Origin: Sphingobacterium paludis
GTDB lineage: Bacteria; Bacteroidota; Bacteroidia; Sphingobacteriales; Sphingobacteriaceae
Direction of reading: 5' to 3'
Assembly: GCF_004364125.1 (NCBI RefSeq)
Contig: NZ_SNZV01000002.1
Span: 248,001-312,000 of the forward strand
Length of the DNA: 64,000 bases
A model generated the notes under the pieces. It saw nothing but the letters and a program-made list of their open reading frames with translations. It did no database searches and was not told the origin of the DNA. Positions 45,164 to 54,909 of the stretch are shown here, in pieces; positions within the stretch are counted from its first letter, which is position 1, and each line of letters opens with the position of its first letter. The position numbers were made by a program, and so were the translations under genes.

Positions 45164-45213
45164 GTATGACGTATGCGTAGCGGTTGATCAACAACCTTAT
45201 CAATAGACTGTAC

Positions 45214-46785
45214 TTATTCTTTGTTGCTATCTACAGCAAGACGATCCTCGCGATTGGCCACTTCCCAAGCCGTGTGAAATACTAGCTTTTCCCGCTTTAC
45301 CATCATCGGAAAGTCGATTTTATCTACTGTATCATCCGGCGTGTGGTAATGAGGATGCAATCCGGAGAAATAAAACGTGACAGGAATACCGTGTTTTGCA
45401 AAGTTGTATTGATCGGATCGGTAGTATATGCGCATCGGATCTTTAGGATCGTCATACATGTAGTCGATCTCCATCTTCGTATACAGGTCGTTGGATTTTT
45501 TGTTGATTTGATAGAGTTCAGAGCTTAATTTATCCGAACCAATTACGTGGATGTAATTGTGATCTCCGTTGAGATGCTTGTCGTCTATGCGCCCGATCAT
45601 GTCCATGTTCAGACATGTAACGGTATTCGACAGCGGGAAGATAGGGTTTTCTGAATAAAATTGTGAACCTAAAAGGCCTTTTTCCTCCGCGGCAAAGCCA
45701 ATGAAGAGGATACTTCGGCGTGGTCCCTTTCCATCTTTCTTCGCTTGGGAAAACACTTTAGCCAATTCCAAAACGCCCACCGTGCCCGATCCATTATCAT
45801 CCGCTCCCGGATAGATTGTCCCATCAGGTAGAATGCCGTCATGGTCATAGTGACCGGAGATGACAACAATCTCATTTTTTAGATCGGTACCTTCCAATAG
45901 TCCCAGTACATTAGGGTCGGAAAAATTTTGTTTGGAGACTCCCATGTTGGCCAGCAGTTTGGTCGGTACACGAAAGCTGCTAGGTTTCTTTTTAAGCGCT
46001 TCAACGTTAGTTTGCTTTTTAGCCAGTATGCTGTTGGCAATTTCCGGGCTGATGTTAACAACGGGTGCCATTTGCGCTGCGTTCTTTTCCGGAACAGCGT
46101 CCTTGTTGCTGTCAAGCGCGAAGCGTCCCGCCGTTATTCGGTTGCCAAAGCGCTCAATCATTTGCGGTACCGCGCTACTGTAAGCCAAAATCATTTTTGG
46201 ATTATGTTTAGCGAGTTCCTGAAGGCGTTTCAGCCGACTTGTTGACCATTCGGATTTTTTAGTTGTTCCAGTTAATACCGAGTTTCCATTTGCATCGGTT
46301 GGCTCATCCTCGTTGATCACAAGAACGACCTTGTCACGCACGTCGATACCTTTCAAGTCATCATGCTTTGCATCCTGAATACCAAAAGCTACACAGACGA
46401 CTTCGGAAGCGCTAAAATCAGTTAGCGGGTTATCTCCTTGGACGTAGAAATCTTTCCCATTTTGGTAACTCTTTCCATCCAAGGTGAATGTTTTCACCAG
46501 GTACGACGAGCGAACTAGCTTCAAGGGTTGAAAATAACTTCCGTTAACAGGAGCTTTCAGGCCAAAAGATTTAAACTGTTCCGCTAGGTATTGTGCGGCT
46601 TTTTCGCCTCCTTTTTGGCCGGTTCCACGTCCTTCAAATGCCGGTGAAGTTAGTAAAGTGAGGTGTTGTTTTGCTGATTCTTCCGTCAGTAGATCGGCGT
46701 ACTTACGTTGTACTGGGTCCTGTGCCACAGCACAGCTATGTAGCGCTTGTAAGAGAATGAAAACTTTAATCCAGTTTTTTAGCAT
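45214..46785 (-). CDS. Secreted M28 peptidase with inserted PA-like domain
   Basis: A 523-residue exported peptidase. The signal peptide (about 1-22) ends near SCAVAQ. An N-terminal cap (SPAFEGRGTGQKGGEKAAQYLAEQFKSFGL) and an inserted region (about 120-290), probably a protease-associated domain, precede the catalytic core: VISGHYDHDG (His), GADDNGSGTVGVLELAK (Asp), GFAAEEKGLLGS (Glu-Glu), NMDMIGR (Asp) and GLHPHYHTPDD (His). It is the longer of two M28 enzymes in the window, and sits 12 nt downstream of rpiB. Confidence 0.9.
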   Translation of the reverse strand: MLKNWIKVFILLQALHSCAVAQDPVQRKYADLLTEESAKQHLTLLTSPAFEGRGTGQKGGEKAAQYLAEQFKSFGLKAPVNGSYFQPLKLVRSSYLVKTFTLDGKSYQNGKDFYVQGDNPLTDFSASEVVCVAFGIQDAKHDDLKGIDVRDKVVLVINEDEPTDANGNSVLTGTTKKSEWSTSRLKRLQELAKHNPKMILAYSSAVPQMIERFGNRITAGRFALDSNKDAVPEKNAAQMAPVVNISPEIANSILAKKQTNVEALKKKPSSFRVPTKLLANMGVSKQNFSDPNVLGLLEGTDLKNEIVVISGHYDHDGILPDGTIYPGADDNGSGTVGVLELAKVFSQAKKDGKGPRRSILFIGFAAEEKGLLGSQFYSENPIFPLSNTVTCLNMDMIGRIDDKHLNGDHNYIHVIGSDKLSSELYQINKKSNDLYTKMEIDYMYDDPKDPMRIYYRSDQYNFAKHGIPVTFYFSGLHPHYHTPDDTVDKIDFPMMVKREKLVFHTAWEVANREDRLAVDSNKE

Positions 46786-46797
46786 AGTAATATACGG

Positions 46798-47235
46798 TTA
46801 GCTGCAGGCGATTTTATTTACGCGGGTAGCATGTCTTCCACCCTCAAATTCTGTCGTGACAAAGGTGTCTACAATCTTTTTCGCTAGTTCGATGTCGATA
46901 AAGCGAGCGGGAATGCAAATCACATTTGCATTGTTATGCTGACGGGCTAATGCAGCGATTTCATTTTGCCAAGCAATGGCAGCGCGAATTTCTTGATGCT
47001 TGTTCGCTGTTATCGCTACGCCGTTTGCGCTGCCGCAAATTAGAATGCCAAGCTCTGCTTTACCTTCTTCTACTGTGGAAGCTACTGGATGTGCAAAATC
47101 AGGATAATCAACAGAGTCTGCTGTCGTAGGGCCAAAATCTTCCACATCGTAACCCCCTTCTTTCAAAAAGTCTATAAGTGCAGTTTTATATTCAAACCCC
47201 GCGTGATCGCTGCCTATTGCAATTTTTTTTGACAT
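46798..47235 (-). CDS. rpiB: Ribose 5-phosphate isomerase B
   Basis: RpiB (145 residues) interconverts ribose 5-phosphate and ribulose 5-phosphate. KIAIGSDHAGFEYK (4-17) is the N-terminal signature, and ICGSANGVAITANK contains the catalytic Cys. The C-terminus has ALARQHNNANVICIPAR. It lies between tatC (6 nt) and the M28 gene (12 nt) on one transcript. Confidence 0.95.
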   Translation of the reverse strand: MSKKIAIGSDHAGFEYKTALIDFLKEGGYDVEDFGPTTADSVDYPDFAHPVASTVEEGKAELGILICGSANGVAITANKHQEIRAAIAWQNEIAALARQHNNANVICIPARFIDIELAKKIVDTFVTTEFEGGRHATRVNKIACS

Positions 47236-47241
47236 GATATA

Positions 47242-48114
47242 CTATTTTTGGTTGTAAAATTTCTTTTCAGCTTGTTGCTTTTTCTTTTTAACGTCTGCAG
47301 ATACCATAATACTCAATTCATACAGTAAGAACATCGGCGCACTCACCGTCAATAAGGTGATGACATCTGCCGTTGGTGTAATGATGGCTGCAATGATCAA
47401 GATAATAACCGTTGCATAACGTCTGCTGGCACGCATAAATTCAGGCGTCATGATGCCAATTTTCGAAAGGATGAACACGAGGATCGGCAGGAGAAAGACC
47501 ACACCACAACCTAAGGTCAACGTTGCAATTGTAGATAGATAGGAGTCTATCGTAATTTGGTTCGTTATCTCTTCACTCAGGGAGACGTTCGCCAAGAAGT
47601 TTACAGATAAGGGAACAACGATGTAGTAACCGAATAAAGCACCGAGAATAAACAAGATCGTGGCATAGACGACAAAACCTTGTGCCGACTTGCGTTCCAC
47701 ATCAGTCAACGCTGGCTTAACAAAAAGCCAAACTTCGAAAAGTAAATAAGGAAATCCCAATGCCAATGCCATTAACAAACAGGAGTTGATCTGGAGCATA
47801 AACTGCCCTGCTAGCTCCGTGTTGATAATATTGAACGGTATCTTTTGCACGCAGAAACCGTCTAGACTTAGTAGATCGCCTACTTTACACATCATGCGGT
47901 ATGTCCAAAAATCTAAGTTTTTTGGCCCCATAATGATATCGTTGAAGACGAAATCGTAGAAAGTGAAAGACAAGATAGCAAAGACCGCTATAGCGATTAC
48001 TGAACGGATAATATGCCAGCGCAATACTTCCAGATGGTCAAAAAAGGACATTTCTGCCTCCAGCGTTTTTCCCTTATCTTTTATTGCTTTGATTAGATCG
48101 TTTGATTTCGACAT
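47242..48114 (-). CDS. tatC: Sec-independent protein translocase TatC
   Basis: TatC (290 residues) is the multi-helix receptor for twin-arginine signal peptides. MSFFDHLEVLRWHIIRSV (about 22-39) is the signature, with the conserved Glu and Arg used in signal binding. Six membrane helices are visible, as is the block FEVWLFVKPALTDVERK (about 124-140). Tat substrates exist in this window (36450-37424). tatA/B are not encoded here. Confidence 0.95.
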   Translation of the reverse strand: MSKSNDLIKAIKDKGKTLEAEMSFFDHLEVLRWHIIRSVIAIAVFAILSFTFYDFVFNDIIMGPKNLDFWTYRMMCKVGDLLSLDGFCVQKIPFNIINTELAGQFMLQINSCLLMALALGFPYLLFEVWLFVKPALTDVERKSAQGFVVYATILFILGALFGYYIVVPLSVNFLANVSLSEEITNQITIDSYLSTIATLTLGCGVVFLLPILVFILSKIGIMTPEFMRASRRYATVIILIIAAIITPTADVITLLTVSAPMFLLYELSIMVSADVKKKKQQAEKKFYNQK

Positions 48115-48140
48115 CGTAAAATTTTAATTCCAATAGAAAC

Positions 48141-48172
48141 AAAAATACCATTCTTATTGATAAGAATGGTAT
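48141..48172 (-). terminator. Terminator after accC
   Basis: A perfect 12-bp stem (48145-48156 with 48161-48172), loop TTGA/TCAA, then TTTTT on the minus strand. It separates the lipid operon from tatC. Confidence 0.88.
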
Positions 48173-48195
48173 GATATACTTATGTAAACAAAATA

Positions 48196-49557
48196 TTATT
48201 CAATTTCGTCTTCTGGGTACTCCGTTAAATCAAAAGTCTCCATGAATTTGGTCGTAAAGTTACCTGCTCTGAAATTGGGATCACGCATTAGGCGGAGGTG
48301 TAGCGGGATGGTTGTTTTGATACCTTCGATAACAAATTCGCTTAACGCTCTTTCCATCGTGTTGATGGCTTCCTCTCGTGTTTGCGCAACCGTGATTAAC
48401 TTTGCGATCATAGAGTCATAGTTTGGCGGGATGGTATATCCTGCATACACGTGTGTGTCGACGCGAACACCATGGCCACCTGGTGAGTGGAAATTAGTAA
48501 TCTTTCCAGGTGAGGGACGGAAGTTGTTAAATGGATCTTCCGCGTTGATACGACATTCTATAGCGTGCATGGTAGGCTCATAACTTTTACCCGAGATAGG
48601 GATACCTGCAGCGACTTTGATCTGTTCTTTTATTAAATCGAAGTTTATTACTTCTTCGGTCACCGGGTGCTCTACCTGAATCCGGGTGTTCATCTCCATG
48701 AAATAGAAGTTGCGGTGTTTATCCACTAAAAACTCAATGGTTCCGGCACCTTCGTAATTCACTGCCTGTGCCCCTTTGATAGCGGCCTCGCCCATTTTTT
48801 CGCGAAGTTCAGGCGTGATGAAAGGGGAGGGAGCCTCCTCTACCAATTTTTGATGACGACGCTGAATGGAACAGTCCCGTTCAGATAGGTGACATACTTT
48901 GCCGTATTGATCGCCGATAACCTGGATTTCGATGTGGCGTGGCTCTTCAACGAATTTCTCTAAGTAGATCCCATCATTTCCGAAGGCAGCCGCTGCTTCC
49001 TGACGTGCAGAATCCCAGTTTGGTTCAAACTCTTCGTCTTTCCAGATAATACGCATACCGCGGCCACCGCCGCCCGCTGTTGCTTTTATAATAACGGGAT
49101 ATCCAATTTCTCCGGCAAGCTTGATGCCTGTTTTTACATCAGGTATTAATCCTGCGGAGCCTGGCACCGTCGGTACGCCTGCTTGCTGCATCGTACTTTT
49201 GGCCGAGGCCTTGTCACCCATTTTCTCGATCTGTTCAGCCGTTGCACCAATGAATTTAATGCCGTATTCTGTACAGATGGCAGAGAATTTAGCATTCTCC
49301 GATAAGAATCCATATCCGGGGTGTATAGCATCCGCATTGGTTAGCTCAGCAGCCGAGATAATATTGTGGATGTTTAGATACGAATCTTTACTGGCAGGAG
49401 GTCCAATACAAACGGCTTCGTCCGCAAAGCGCACGTGTAAGCTGTCGCGGTCAGCCGTAGAATAAACGGCGACGCTCTTAATACCCATTTCGCGACACGT
49501 ACGAATGATACGAAGAGCAATCTCTCCTCTATTTGCTATTAATATTTTTTTAAACAT
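48196..49557 (-). CDS. accC: Acetyl-CoA carboxylase biotin carboxylase subunit
   Basis: AccC (453 residues) carboxylates biotin on AccB with ATP and bicarbonate. The ATP-grasp blocks are clear: [39 protein letters not shown] (glycine loop), [16 protein letters not shown] and [22 protein letters not shown] active-site segment (here [20 protein letters not shown]). Length is normal. It is 67 nt downstream of accB, the last gene of the block. Confidence 0.97.
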   Translation of the reverse strand: MFKKILIANRGEIALRIIRTCREMGIKSVAVYSTADRDSLHVRFADEAVCIGPPASKDSYLNIHNIISAAELTNADAIHPGYGFLSENAKFSAICTEYGIKFIGATAEQIEKMGDKASAKSTMQQAGVPTVPGSAGLIPDVKTGIKLAGEIGYPVIIKATAGGGGRGMRIIWKDEEFEPNWDSARQEAAAAFGNDGIYLEKFVEEPRHIEIQVIGDQYGKVCHLSERDCSIQRRHQKLVEEAPSPFITPELREKMGEAAIKGAQAVNYEGAGTIEFLVDKHRNFYFMEMNTRIQVEHPVTEEVINFDLIKEQIKVAAGIPISGKSYEPTMHAIECRINAEDPFNNFRPSPGKITNFHSPGGHGVRVDTHVYAGYTIPPNYDSMIAKLITVAQTREEAINTMERALSEFVIEGIKTTIPLHLRLMRDPNFRAGNFTTKFMETFDLTEYPEDEIE

Positions 49558-49624
49558 AGATAAATAACGTTGTAACTGTATGCGAATATTCGCGATGAAT
49601 TATGTCCCCGGAATGGAAACACAA

Positions 49625-50113
49625 TTAACTAGGATCAACCAAGAAAAGAGGTTGGTCGAATTCTACAGGCTGCGCATCATTTACTAGGATTTTCACGATT
49701 TTACCTGAAACTTCAGACTCGATTTCGTTGAAAAGTTTCATTGCTTCCACGATACATAAAACTTTGCCTGGAGCGATTTCGTCACCAACATTTGCAAACA
49801 AAGGTTTTTCTGGTCCGGCAGCGCGATAGAATGTACCAATCATTGGCGATTTGATCGTGATTAAGTTTGACGCTTCTTGAGGAGCAGCAGCCGGTGTGGC
49901 TGGCGTTGATACCGCCGAAACTGGCTGCGCGACAGCTGCGGCAGCTTGTACCGGTACAGCTACCGGATTTGGAACAGTAGCCGTGACATAGGTTGGCTCC
50001 TGATTAGTCTTTATCGTAATTTTAAAGTCTTTCTCTTCAATAGCGACTTCATTCACGCCTGATTTTGAAACGAATTTGATCAGATCTTGAATCTGTTTAA
50101 TATCCATACTCAT
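49625..50113 (-). CDS. accB: Acetyl-CoA carboxylase biotin carboxyl carrier protein
   Basis: AccB (162 residues) has an N-terminal region, an Ala/Pro/Val-rich linker (about 45-80: PVAVPVQAAAAVAQPVSAVSTP) and a C-terminal biotinyl domain (about 85-162) with the biotin lysine in CIVEAMKLFNEIE (K near 128). Two ATGs, at 50113 and 50107, are both possible starts. It sits between fabH and accC. Confidence 0.96.
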   Translation of the reverse strand: MSMDIKQIQDLIKFVSKSGVNEVAIEEKDFKITIKTNQEPTYVTATVPNPVAVPVQAAAAVAQPVSAVSTPATPAAAPQEASNLITIKSPMIGTFYRAAGPEKPLFANVGDEIAPGKVLCIVEAMKLFNEIESEVSGKIVKILVNDAQPVEFDQPLFLVDPS

Positions 50114-50173
50114 ATCTCTAGTAGGTTTTATGTATAAATTTCTCTTCTATTAATTTTTAAAGTTAAATAAATA

Positions 50174-51172
50174 TTATGATTTCGTGTAGGCCCACTTCAG
50201 GTATATCGACCCCCAAGTGAAACCACCTCCGAAAGCAGCGAGAATTAAATTGTCTCCTTTTTTCAATTTATCTTCCCATTCCCAAAGGCACAGCGGTATA
50301 GTGCCACTTGTGGTGTTACCATACTTGTGAATATTTACCATCACTTTTTCTTCGGGCAATCCTGCCCGTTCAGCAGTAGCGTCAATAATGCGCTTATTTG
50401 CTTGATGAGGCACGAGGTAACTGATGTCTGCTGAAGTAAGGTTATTTTTCTCCATAACTTCGACGGCTACATCGGCCATGTTTGTCACGGCGAATTTAAA
50501 TACCGTACGGCCTTCTTGATAGGCGTAGTGTAACCCAGCTTCCACAGTTTCGTGGGTGGCTGGATTGAGCGAGCCTCCCCCTTTTATGTTTAAAAAGGGG
50601 CCGCCAGCGCCGTCGGTCTTGAGGACAGCATCGATAAGTCCGTTTCCTTCATCATTGGGCTCTAGCAAAACACAACCACAGCCGTCGCCAAAAAGGATAC
50701 AGGTGTTACGATCTTCATAGTTTACTACAGAAGACATTTTATCAGCGCCCACGACGAGCACTTTCTTGTGTTTCCCGGATTCAATGAATTGCGCGCCGGT
50801 AGTTAGCCCAAATAGAAAGCCAGAGCAAGCCGCCTGCAAATCATACCCCCATGCTTTTTTGGCACCGATTTTCTCCGCCAAGATATTCGCTGTTGCTGGG
50901 AACAGCATGTCGGGCGTGCTGGTGCAGAAAATGATTAGTTCGATATCATTTGCTGTAATTCCACGTTTTTTCAATAGTCCTTCTACGGCAGGCACCGCAA
51001 GATCAGAAGTAGCCTTTCCTTCTCCTTTCAGGATTCTTCTTTCCTTAATTCCTGTTCGAGAGACAATCCACTCGTCGTTTGTGTCGACCATCTTCTCGAG
51101 TTCTTTATTGCTCAAAATATAATCGGGCACATATCCGTTTACTGCAGTAATAGCAGCATGTATTTTAGACAT
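50174..51172 (-). CDS. fabH: Beta-ketoacyl-ACP synthase III
   Basis: FabH (332 residues) starts fatty acid synthesis by condensing acyl-CoA with malonyl-ACP. Active-site residues: C116 in DLQAACSGFLFGL, His in VPHQANKRI and Asn in KYGNTTSGTIPL. Length is normal. It lies 6 nt after plsX, matching the conserved plsX-fabH pair. Confidence 0.97.
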   Translation of the reverse strand: MSKIHAAITAVNGYVPDYILSNKELEKMVDTNDEWIVSRTGIKERRILKGEGKATSDLAVPAVEGLLKKRGITANDIELIIFCTSTPDMLFPATANILAEKIGAKKAWGYDLQAACSGFLFGLTTGAQFIESGKHKKVLVVGADKMSSVVNYEDRNTCILFGDGCGCVLLEPNDEGNGLIDAVLKTDGAGGPFLNIKGGGSLNPATHETVEAGLHYAYQEGRTVFKFAVTNMADVAVEVMEKNNLTSADISYLVPHQANKRIIDATAERAGLPEEKVMVNIHKYGNTTSGTIPLCLWEWEDKLKKGDNLILAAFGGGFTWGSIYLKWAYTKS

Positions 51173-51178
51173 ATAAAA

Positions 51179-52117
51179 TTAGTTGAAAGCAGACTTAATT
51201 TTGTCTATGAAATTAGACTCTATCATGTCTCTTGAAAGTAAAACCATGTTTTTGATAGCTTCAGGAGTAGAGATTCCGTGGCCAATGATGACAGGAGCAT
51301 TTACACCTAATATGGGGCTTCCACCATATCTTTCATAGTTGAATCTATCAAAAAAATCATCCTTCATTCCCTTTTTTAAGGTTACTACGTAAAAAGATTC
51401 CGCAAGTTTCAGCACCACGTTTCCCGTAAAACCATCACATACGTATACATCCGCCAAATCCGTAAACAGATCTCGGCCTTCCGCATTTCCAATAAAATTG
51501 ATGTTGGAATTTTCCTTCAGTAAAGGGTAGGTTGATATTGTTAAGTTATTTCCTTTTTCCTCTTCTTCTCCAATGTTCAGTAGGCCTACCTTTGGGTTGT
51601 CCAAGCCATATACATGTTGAGCGTATAAACTTCCCAACAAAGCGAACTGATTAAGCATTTCAGGTTTACAGTCTGCATTAGCACCAACATCTAGCAAGAT
51701 CCCATAACCGCTTTTTATTTTAGGAACATTTGTCGCGATGGCTGGCCTTAGGACGCCGGGGATGGTTTTTACACTAAACATAGAACCTACAAGCATGGCA
51801 CCTGTGTTACCAGCAGATGAGAATGAATCGATTTTTCTATCTTTTAATAATTCAAAACCTTTGGCGATACTGGAATTTGGTTTTTGGCTGATCGCTTTTG
51901 TAGGATGCTCATGCATGCCTATCACATCAGGAGCGTGGATAAAATCAAAGTTATCTGGATTTGCTCCAGCTTGCTTTAATCGCTCAACGGTATCGTTTTC
52001 ATCACCGAAGAGCACAAGACGTTGATCATCTTGCAATATTTTCTGGGCCTCGATTGCACCAGTTATCGTAGATTCGGGGGCATAATCACCTCCTAAAACG
52101 TCTAAACCAATCTTCAT
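51179..52117 (-). CDS. plsX: Phosphate acyltransferase PlsX
   Basis: PlsX (312 residues) makes acyl-phosphate from acyl-ACP for phospholipid synthesis. MKIGLDVLGGDYAPESTITGA is the N-terminal signature, and GNTGAMLVGSMF and VCDGFTGNVVLKLAE are the other blocks. A long hairpin lies between it and the upstream rpmF, so it may be partly uncoupled from rpmF. It is followed by fabH. Confidence 0.97.
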   Translation of the reverse strand: MKIGLDVLGGDYAPESTITGAIEAQKILQDDQRLVLFGDENDTVERLKQAGANPDNFDFIHAPDVIGMHEHPTKAISQKPNSSIAKGFELLKDRKIDSFSSAGNTGAMLVGSMFSVKTIPGVLRPAIATNVPKIKSGYGILLDVGANADCKPEMLNQFALLGSLYAQHVYGLDNPKVGLLNIGEEEEKGNNLTISTYPLLKENSNINFIGNAEGRDLFTDLADVYVCDGFTGNVVLKLAESFYVVTLKKGMKDDFFDRFNYERYGGSPILGVNAPVIIGHGISTPEAIKNMVLLSRDMIESNFIDKIKSAFN

Positions 52118-52147
52118 CCGTTATTATTTTAAATCAATAATACGCAA

Positions 52148-52201
52148 AAACATCCCAAATTAAAGTATAAAAATGGAATTTTACACCTATTTGGGATGTT
52201 T
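52148..52201 (-). terminator. Long hairpin between rpmF and plsX
   Basis: A perfect 13-bp stem (52148-52160 with 52189-52201) with a 28-nt loop, followed on the minus strand by TTTTTG. It may be a partial terminator or a processing site that sets rpmF and lipid-gene output differently. Confidence 0.6.
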
Positions 52202-52220
52202 AATTTCTTGAATGACGTCG

Positions 52221-52412
52221 TTAGACAGCAGCTGTGTTTTCAATAATTAACTTACCGTTGTAGTACAAATTGCCATCAACTGTGTATGCACGATGCGGAG
52301 TGTGTACAGCTCCTGTTTCTTTACATACTGTTAAAGTAGGTCTTTCAGCCTTATAATGTGTTCTTCTCTTGTCTCTTCTGGATTTGGAAGTTTTACGCTT
52401 TGGATGTGCCAT
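52221..52412 (-). CDS. rpmF: 50S ribosomal protein L32
   Basis: L32 (63 residues): MAHPKRKTSKSRRDKRRTHYKAERPTLTVCKETGAVHTPHRAYTVDGNLYYNGKLI. The N-terminal AHPKRKTSKSRRD is diagnostic. The usual zinc cysteines are reduced to a single Cys (TVCKETGA), a zinc-free form as in many Bacteroidota. The gene is between the YceD-like gene and plsX, the conserved order. Confidence 0.97.
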   Translation of the reverse strand: MAHPKRKTSKSRRDKRRTHYKAERPTLTVCKETGAVHTPHRAYTVDGNLYYNGKLIIENTAAV

Positions 52413-52426
52413 CTCGTATTTCTGTT

Positions 52427-52969
52427 TTAGTTATTTTTAATATTCTTTAATATATCCCAACGTGGGTCTATCTTTTCTTCTGTATTTTCCTCGTCTTGTT
52501 CCGTTACATCAGCACTGATCTTGGCCAACATCTCCGGGTCGCAGCTCAAATTTACACCCTGCTCGGTGCATTTGCTGTAATATGGAACCCGAACGTTGAT
52601 ATACTCATAAAGCAATGCTGCAATATCGAGTTCGTAGTCTGTTTTTGCCAGGACGATTACTTCTTCCGTGTTGTTTTCCCAGCTTTCTTCGGTGAATTTA
52701 ACCAGAGCACGCTCTTCAAAATCTTGCGGCGCTTCAAAGTCGGATAAACAAACATCGCAATTCAGCTGAATCTTGCCGTAAATGTGGAAGTTGACAACCA
52801 GCATGTTTTCCTGCTTGGTCAATTCTACATCGGCTTTTAATTGCCCCTTCTTAACTATGCTGTGTTCGTAACAATCAAAGAACTTATTATCTATCTCAAA
52901 GTCAAACTTGTGCTTTCCGGCAGACAGGCCTGAAAATGGAATTCTATACTGTTTTAGATACTTCACCAT
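52427..52969 (-). CDS. YceD-like DUF177 protein
   Basis: A 180-residue protein of the YceD family, conserved before rpmF in bacteria and implicated in 23S rRNA accumulation. CDVCLSDFEAPQDFEERALVKF gives the CxxC pair of the family, and DIAALLYEYINVRVPYYSKC follows. The start is uncertain: ATG 52969 (MVKYLKQYRI) or 52975. A TTG at 52987 falls in the promoter. It is probably the first gene of the block down to accC. Confidence 0.88.
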   Translation of the reverse strand: MVKYLKQYRIPFSGLSAGKHKFDFEIDNKFFDCYEHSIVKKGQLKADVELTKQENMLVVNFHIYGKIQLNCDVCLSDFEAPQDFEERALVKFTEESWENNTEEVIVLAKTDYELDIAALLYEYINVRVPYYSKCTEQGVNLSCDPEMLAKISADVTEQDEENTEEKIDPRWDILKNIKNN

Positions 52970-52984
52970 CTGCATTTGAGCCTG

Positions 52985-52992
52985 CAAAATTA
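52985..52992 (-). promoter_or_regulatory. -7 box of the yceD-rpmF-plsX-fabH-acc block
   Basis: TAATTTTG on the minus strand, an exact TAnnTTTG match, 9 or 15 nt before the candidate ATGs. A TTTG lies 15 nt further upstream, closer than standard. Confidence 0.5.
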
Positions 52993-53029
52993 ATTAATAT
53001 TTCGTTACAAAGGAAACTTTTTTGCAAAA

Positions 53030-53692
53030 TTATTGTGGATCGTCGCCATAATAATATTTCCCCAGTTCGATTTTCTCGCGTCCATTTGCCATTCGCCATT
53101 TGTTGGTGTCTCGCAGCGAGTAAGCACAACCGCAGTATTCCTGCATGTAGAAATTCTCTTTCTTGCTGATTTCAAGCATGCGTGCCGATCCGCCCTTCTT
53201 ACGCCAGTTGAATGTCCAATAATCCATTCCCGGGTGCCTAGACACCGCCCGAAGTCCGCAATCGTTGATCTGTTCCATGTTTTTCCAGCGCGATATGCCC
53301 AGGGAGCTGGAAATCACATCAAATCCATGTTCAGCGGCGTAGTCCGCTGTCTTTTCAAAGCGCATATCGAAACACATCGTGCAGCGTATACCGCGTTCGG
53401 GTTCCTGCTCCATGCCTTTGGCTAGATCAAACCAGTGGTCAACGTCATAATCCGCGTCAATAAAAGGAATGCCATGCTTCTCGGCAAAACGAATATTTTC
53501 TTCCTTCCGCAAGTCATACTCCTTGCGCGGATGTATATTGGGGTTATAGAAGTAGATGGTGAAATCTATATCTGAAGCAATAAGTGCTTCCATCACTTCT
53601 CCGGCACAAGGTGCGCAGCAAGAGTGCAATAAGAGCTTTTTACCTTCGTTAGGCAAAGTCAATTTTTCACGTACCAATTCCTTGTTGCTCAT
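53030..53692 (-). CDS. queH: Epoxyqueuosine reductase QueH
   Basis: A 220-residue iron-sulfur enzyme that performs the last step of queuosine synthesis in tRNA. Conserved cysteines: C25, C26 and C29 ([11 protein letters not shown]), CTMC (about 105-108) and a C-terminal [21 protein letters not shown] is a typical block. It is distinct from the cobalamin-dependent QueG. No other queuosine genes are in the window. It ends 37 nt upstream of the YceD-like promoter. Confidence 0.93.
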   Translation of the reverse strand: MSNKELVREKLTLPNEGKKLLLHSCCAPCAGEVMEALIASDIDFTIYFYNPNIHPRKEYDLRKEENIRFAEKHGIPFIDADYDVDHWFDLAKGMEQEPERGIRCTMCFDMRFEKTADYAAEHGFDVISSSLGISRWKNMEQINDCGLRAVSRHPGMDYWTFNWRKKGGSARMLEISKKENFYMQEYCGCAYSLRDTNKWRMANGREKIELGKYYYGDDPQ

Positions 53693-53774
53693 ATGTCCAT
53701 GTATTAATGGTGCAATTTTACGGAAAACCGAAAGATTTTACAAAACTTAACGTGCCTTATGGTTCCTAAATGAC

Positions 53775-53802
53775 TTGGCTAGCATTTATTTTTATATGTT
53801 TG
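53775..53802 (+). promoter_or_regulatory. Promoter of the 53825 lipoprotein gene
   Basis: TTGG (53775-53778), 16 nt, then TATGTTTG (53795-53802), exact TAnnTTTG, 22 nt before the ATG. Confidence 0.55.
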
Positions 53803-53824
53803 TAACATTAAACATCATTGCGGT

Positions 53825-54904
53825 ATGCTAAAAAAGCGTCTTTTTCAATATACATTTATTGTTCTAACGGCTGTTATCGGATTTTACTCTTGTGAGCGTA
53901 ATGATGCCGAGCCTGATTTGCAGATGCGTAGATTTTCGCGGCTGTACGTATCGTTTGAGGGGTTTCGCTCGTCTACCACGGCTCCAGATAGCAATATTCG
54001 CATGGTTTATCCTGCTGACTCATCCGGCCTATTTCGTTTTTCGCAGGCGCACGTGTCTGACGCGCAGGGTGGCGGCCCAATTTTTTATCACTCCACTTTA
54101 GCGTCTCTTTTTCAGGCTAGTGCAAATCTAAACGGTGTAAACGATACATCCGTTTATACGCTGAACGTTGGCGGTAATACAGGGACACTAAGGAATGTCG
54201 GTAGAATGGGAAATAGGTTGTACAACACGGTGCGGGGCTTGACCTACCACGCGTTGAGCAATAGGCTATTTATTGTGAATGGTAGTGGTGCGAATGCAGG
54301 CGTATATGTCGTCGACAGTCCGCGCAGTAGGACGGGATTTGCCGCTCCAGTGAAGAGGTTACGAACGTTGGGCTATCAGATGTGGGGCGCCGCTTATGCG
54401 GATAATAAATTGCTGGTTTCTAAGCTGGGGGCTGAAGGTGGACTTTGTATTTTTGATAACATCACCACGATTGATGTCAGGCCGACTGATTCTGTTGCCG
54501 ATTTAAGTTTGAATGCACGTGTATTGCCCATTGAAGGGGCGCAAAACCTACGTGGATTGTCTTATGACACCGTGAAAAATGTCTTGGCAATGGTTGATTT
54601 TTCAGCAGGATCCGGTCGTATTCTCGTATTTGAAAACGTTGCCGAGATGCTAAATAGCACGGCGGGCACGACGATCAGACCTACTCGTATCATTTCGGGT
54701 GCAGCCACCGGATTGCTTCAACCTGTGGAGGTGCTGATTGATCCTCGTGAAACGGGAACTTACATCTATGTAGCAGATCGAGTAGCTAGAAGAATATCAA
54801 GATTCTCAATCGGGGACAGTGGTAATGTAGCACCCGATCAATCCTTATCAACGGGCAACCAAATACCGGTAGGCTTGACGTTGGATGTGCGTGAATTGCA
54901 ATAA
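53825..54904 (+). CDS. Lipoprotein, probable beta-propeller
   Basis: A 359-residue protein with a lipoprotein signal (MLKKRLFQYTFIVLTAVIGFYSC, Cys at 23). The mature part has repeated segments of 40-50 residues with the pattern strand-(R/L)G-strand: NRLFIVNGSGANAGVYVVDSP, NKLLVSKLGAEGGLCIFDNI, NVLAMVDFSAGSGRILVFENV and TYIYVADRVARRISRFSIGD. This resembles NHL/YncE-type propellers, so a surface binding role is possible. The ligand is unknown. It is monocistronic with its own promoter and convergent with the next gene. Confidence 0.7.
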   Translation: MLKKRLFQYTFIVLTAVIGFYSCERNDAEPDLQMRRFSRLYVSFEGFRSSTTAPDSNIRMVYPADSSGLFRFSQAHVSDAQGGGPIFYHSTLASLFQASANLNGVNDTSVYTLNVGGNTGTLRNVGRMGNRLYNTVRGLTYHALSNRLFIVNGSGANAGVYVVDSPRSRTGFAAPVKRLRTLGYQMWGAAYADNKLLVSKLGAEGGLCIFDNITTIDVRPTDSVADLSLNARVLPIEGAQNLRGLSYDTVKNVLAMVDFSAGSGRILVFENVAEMLNSTAGTTIRPTRIISGAATGLLQPVEVLIDPRETGTYIYVADRVARRISRFSIGDSGNVAPDQSLSTGNQIPVGLTLDVRELQ

Positions 54905-54909
54905 TTCGG

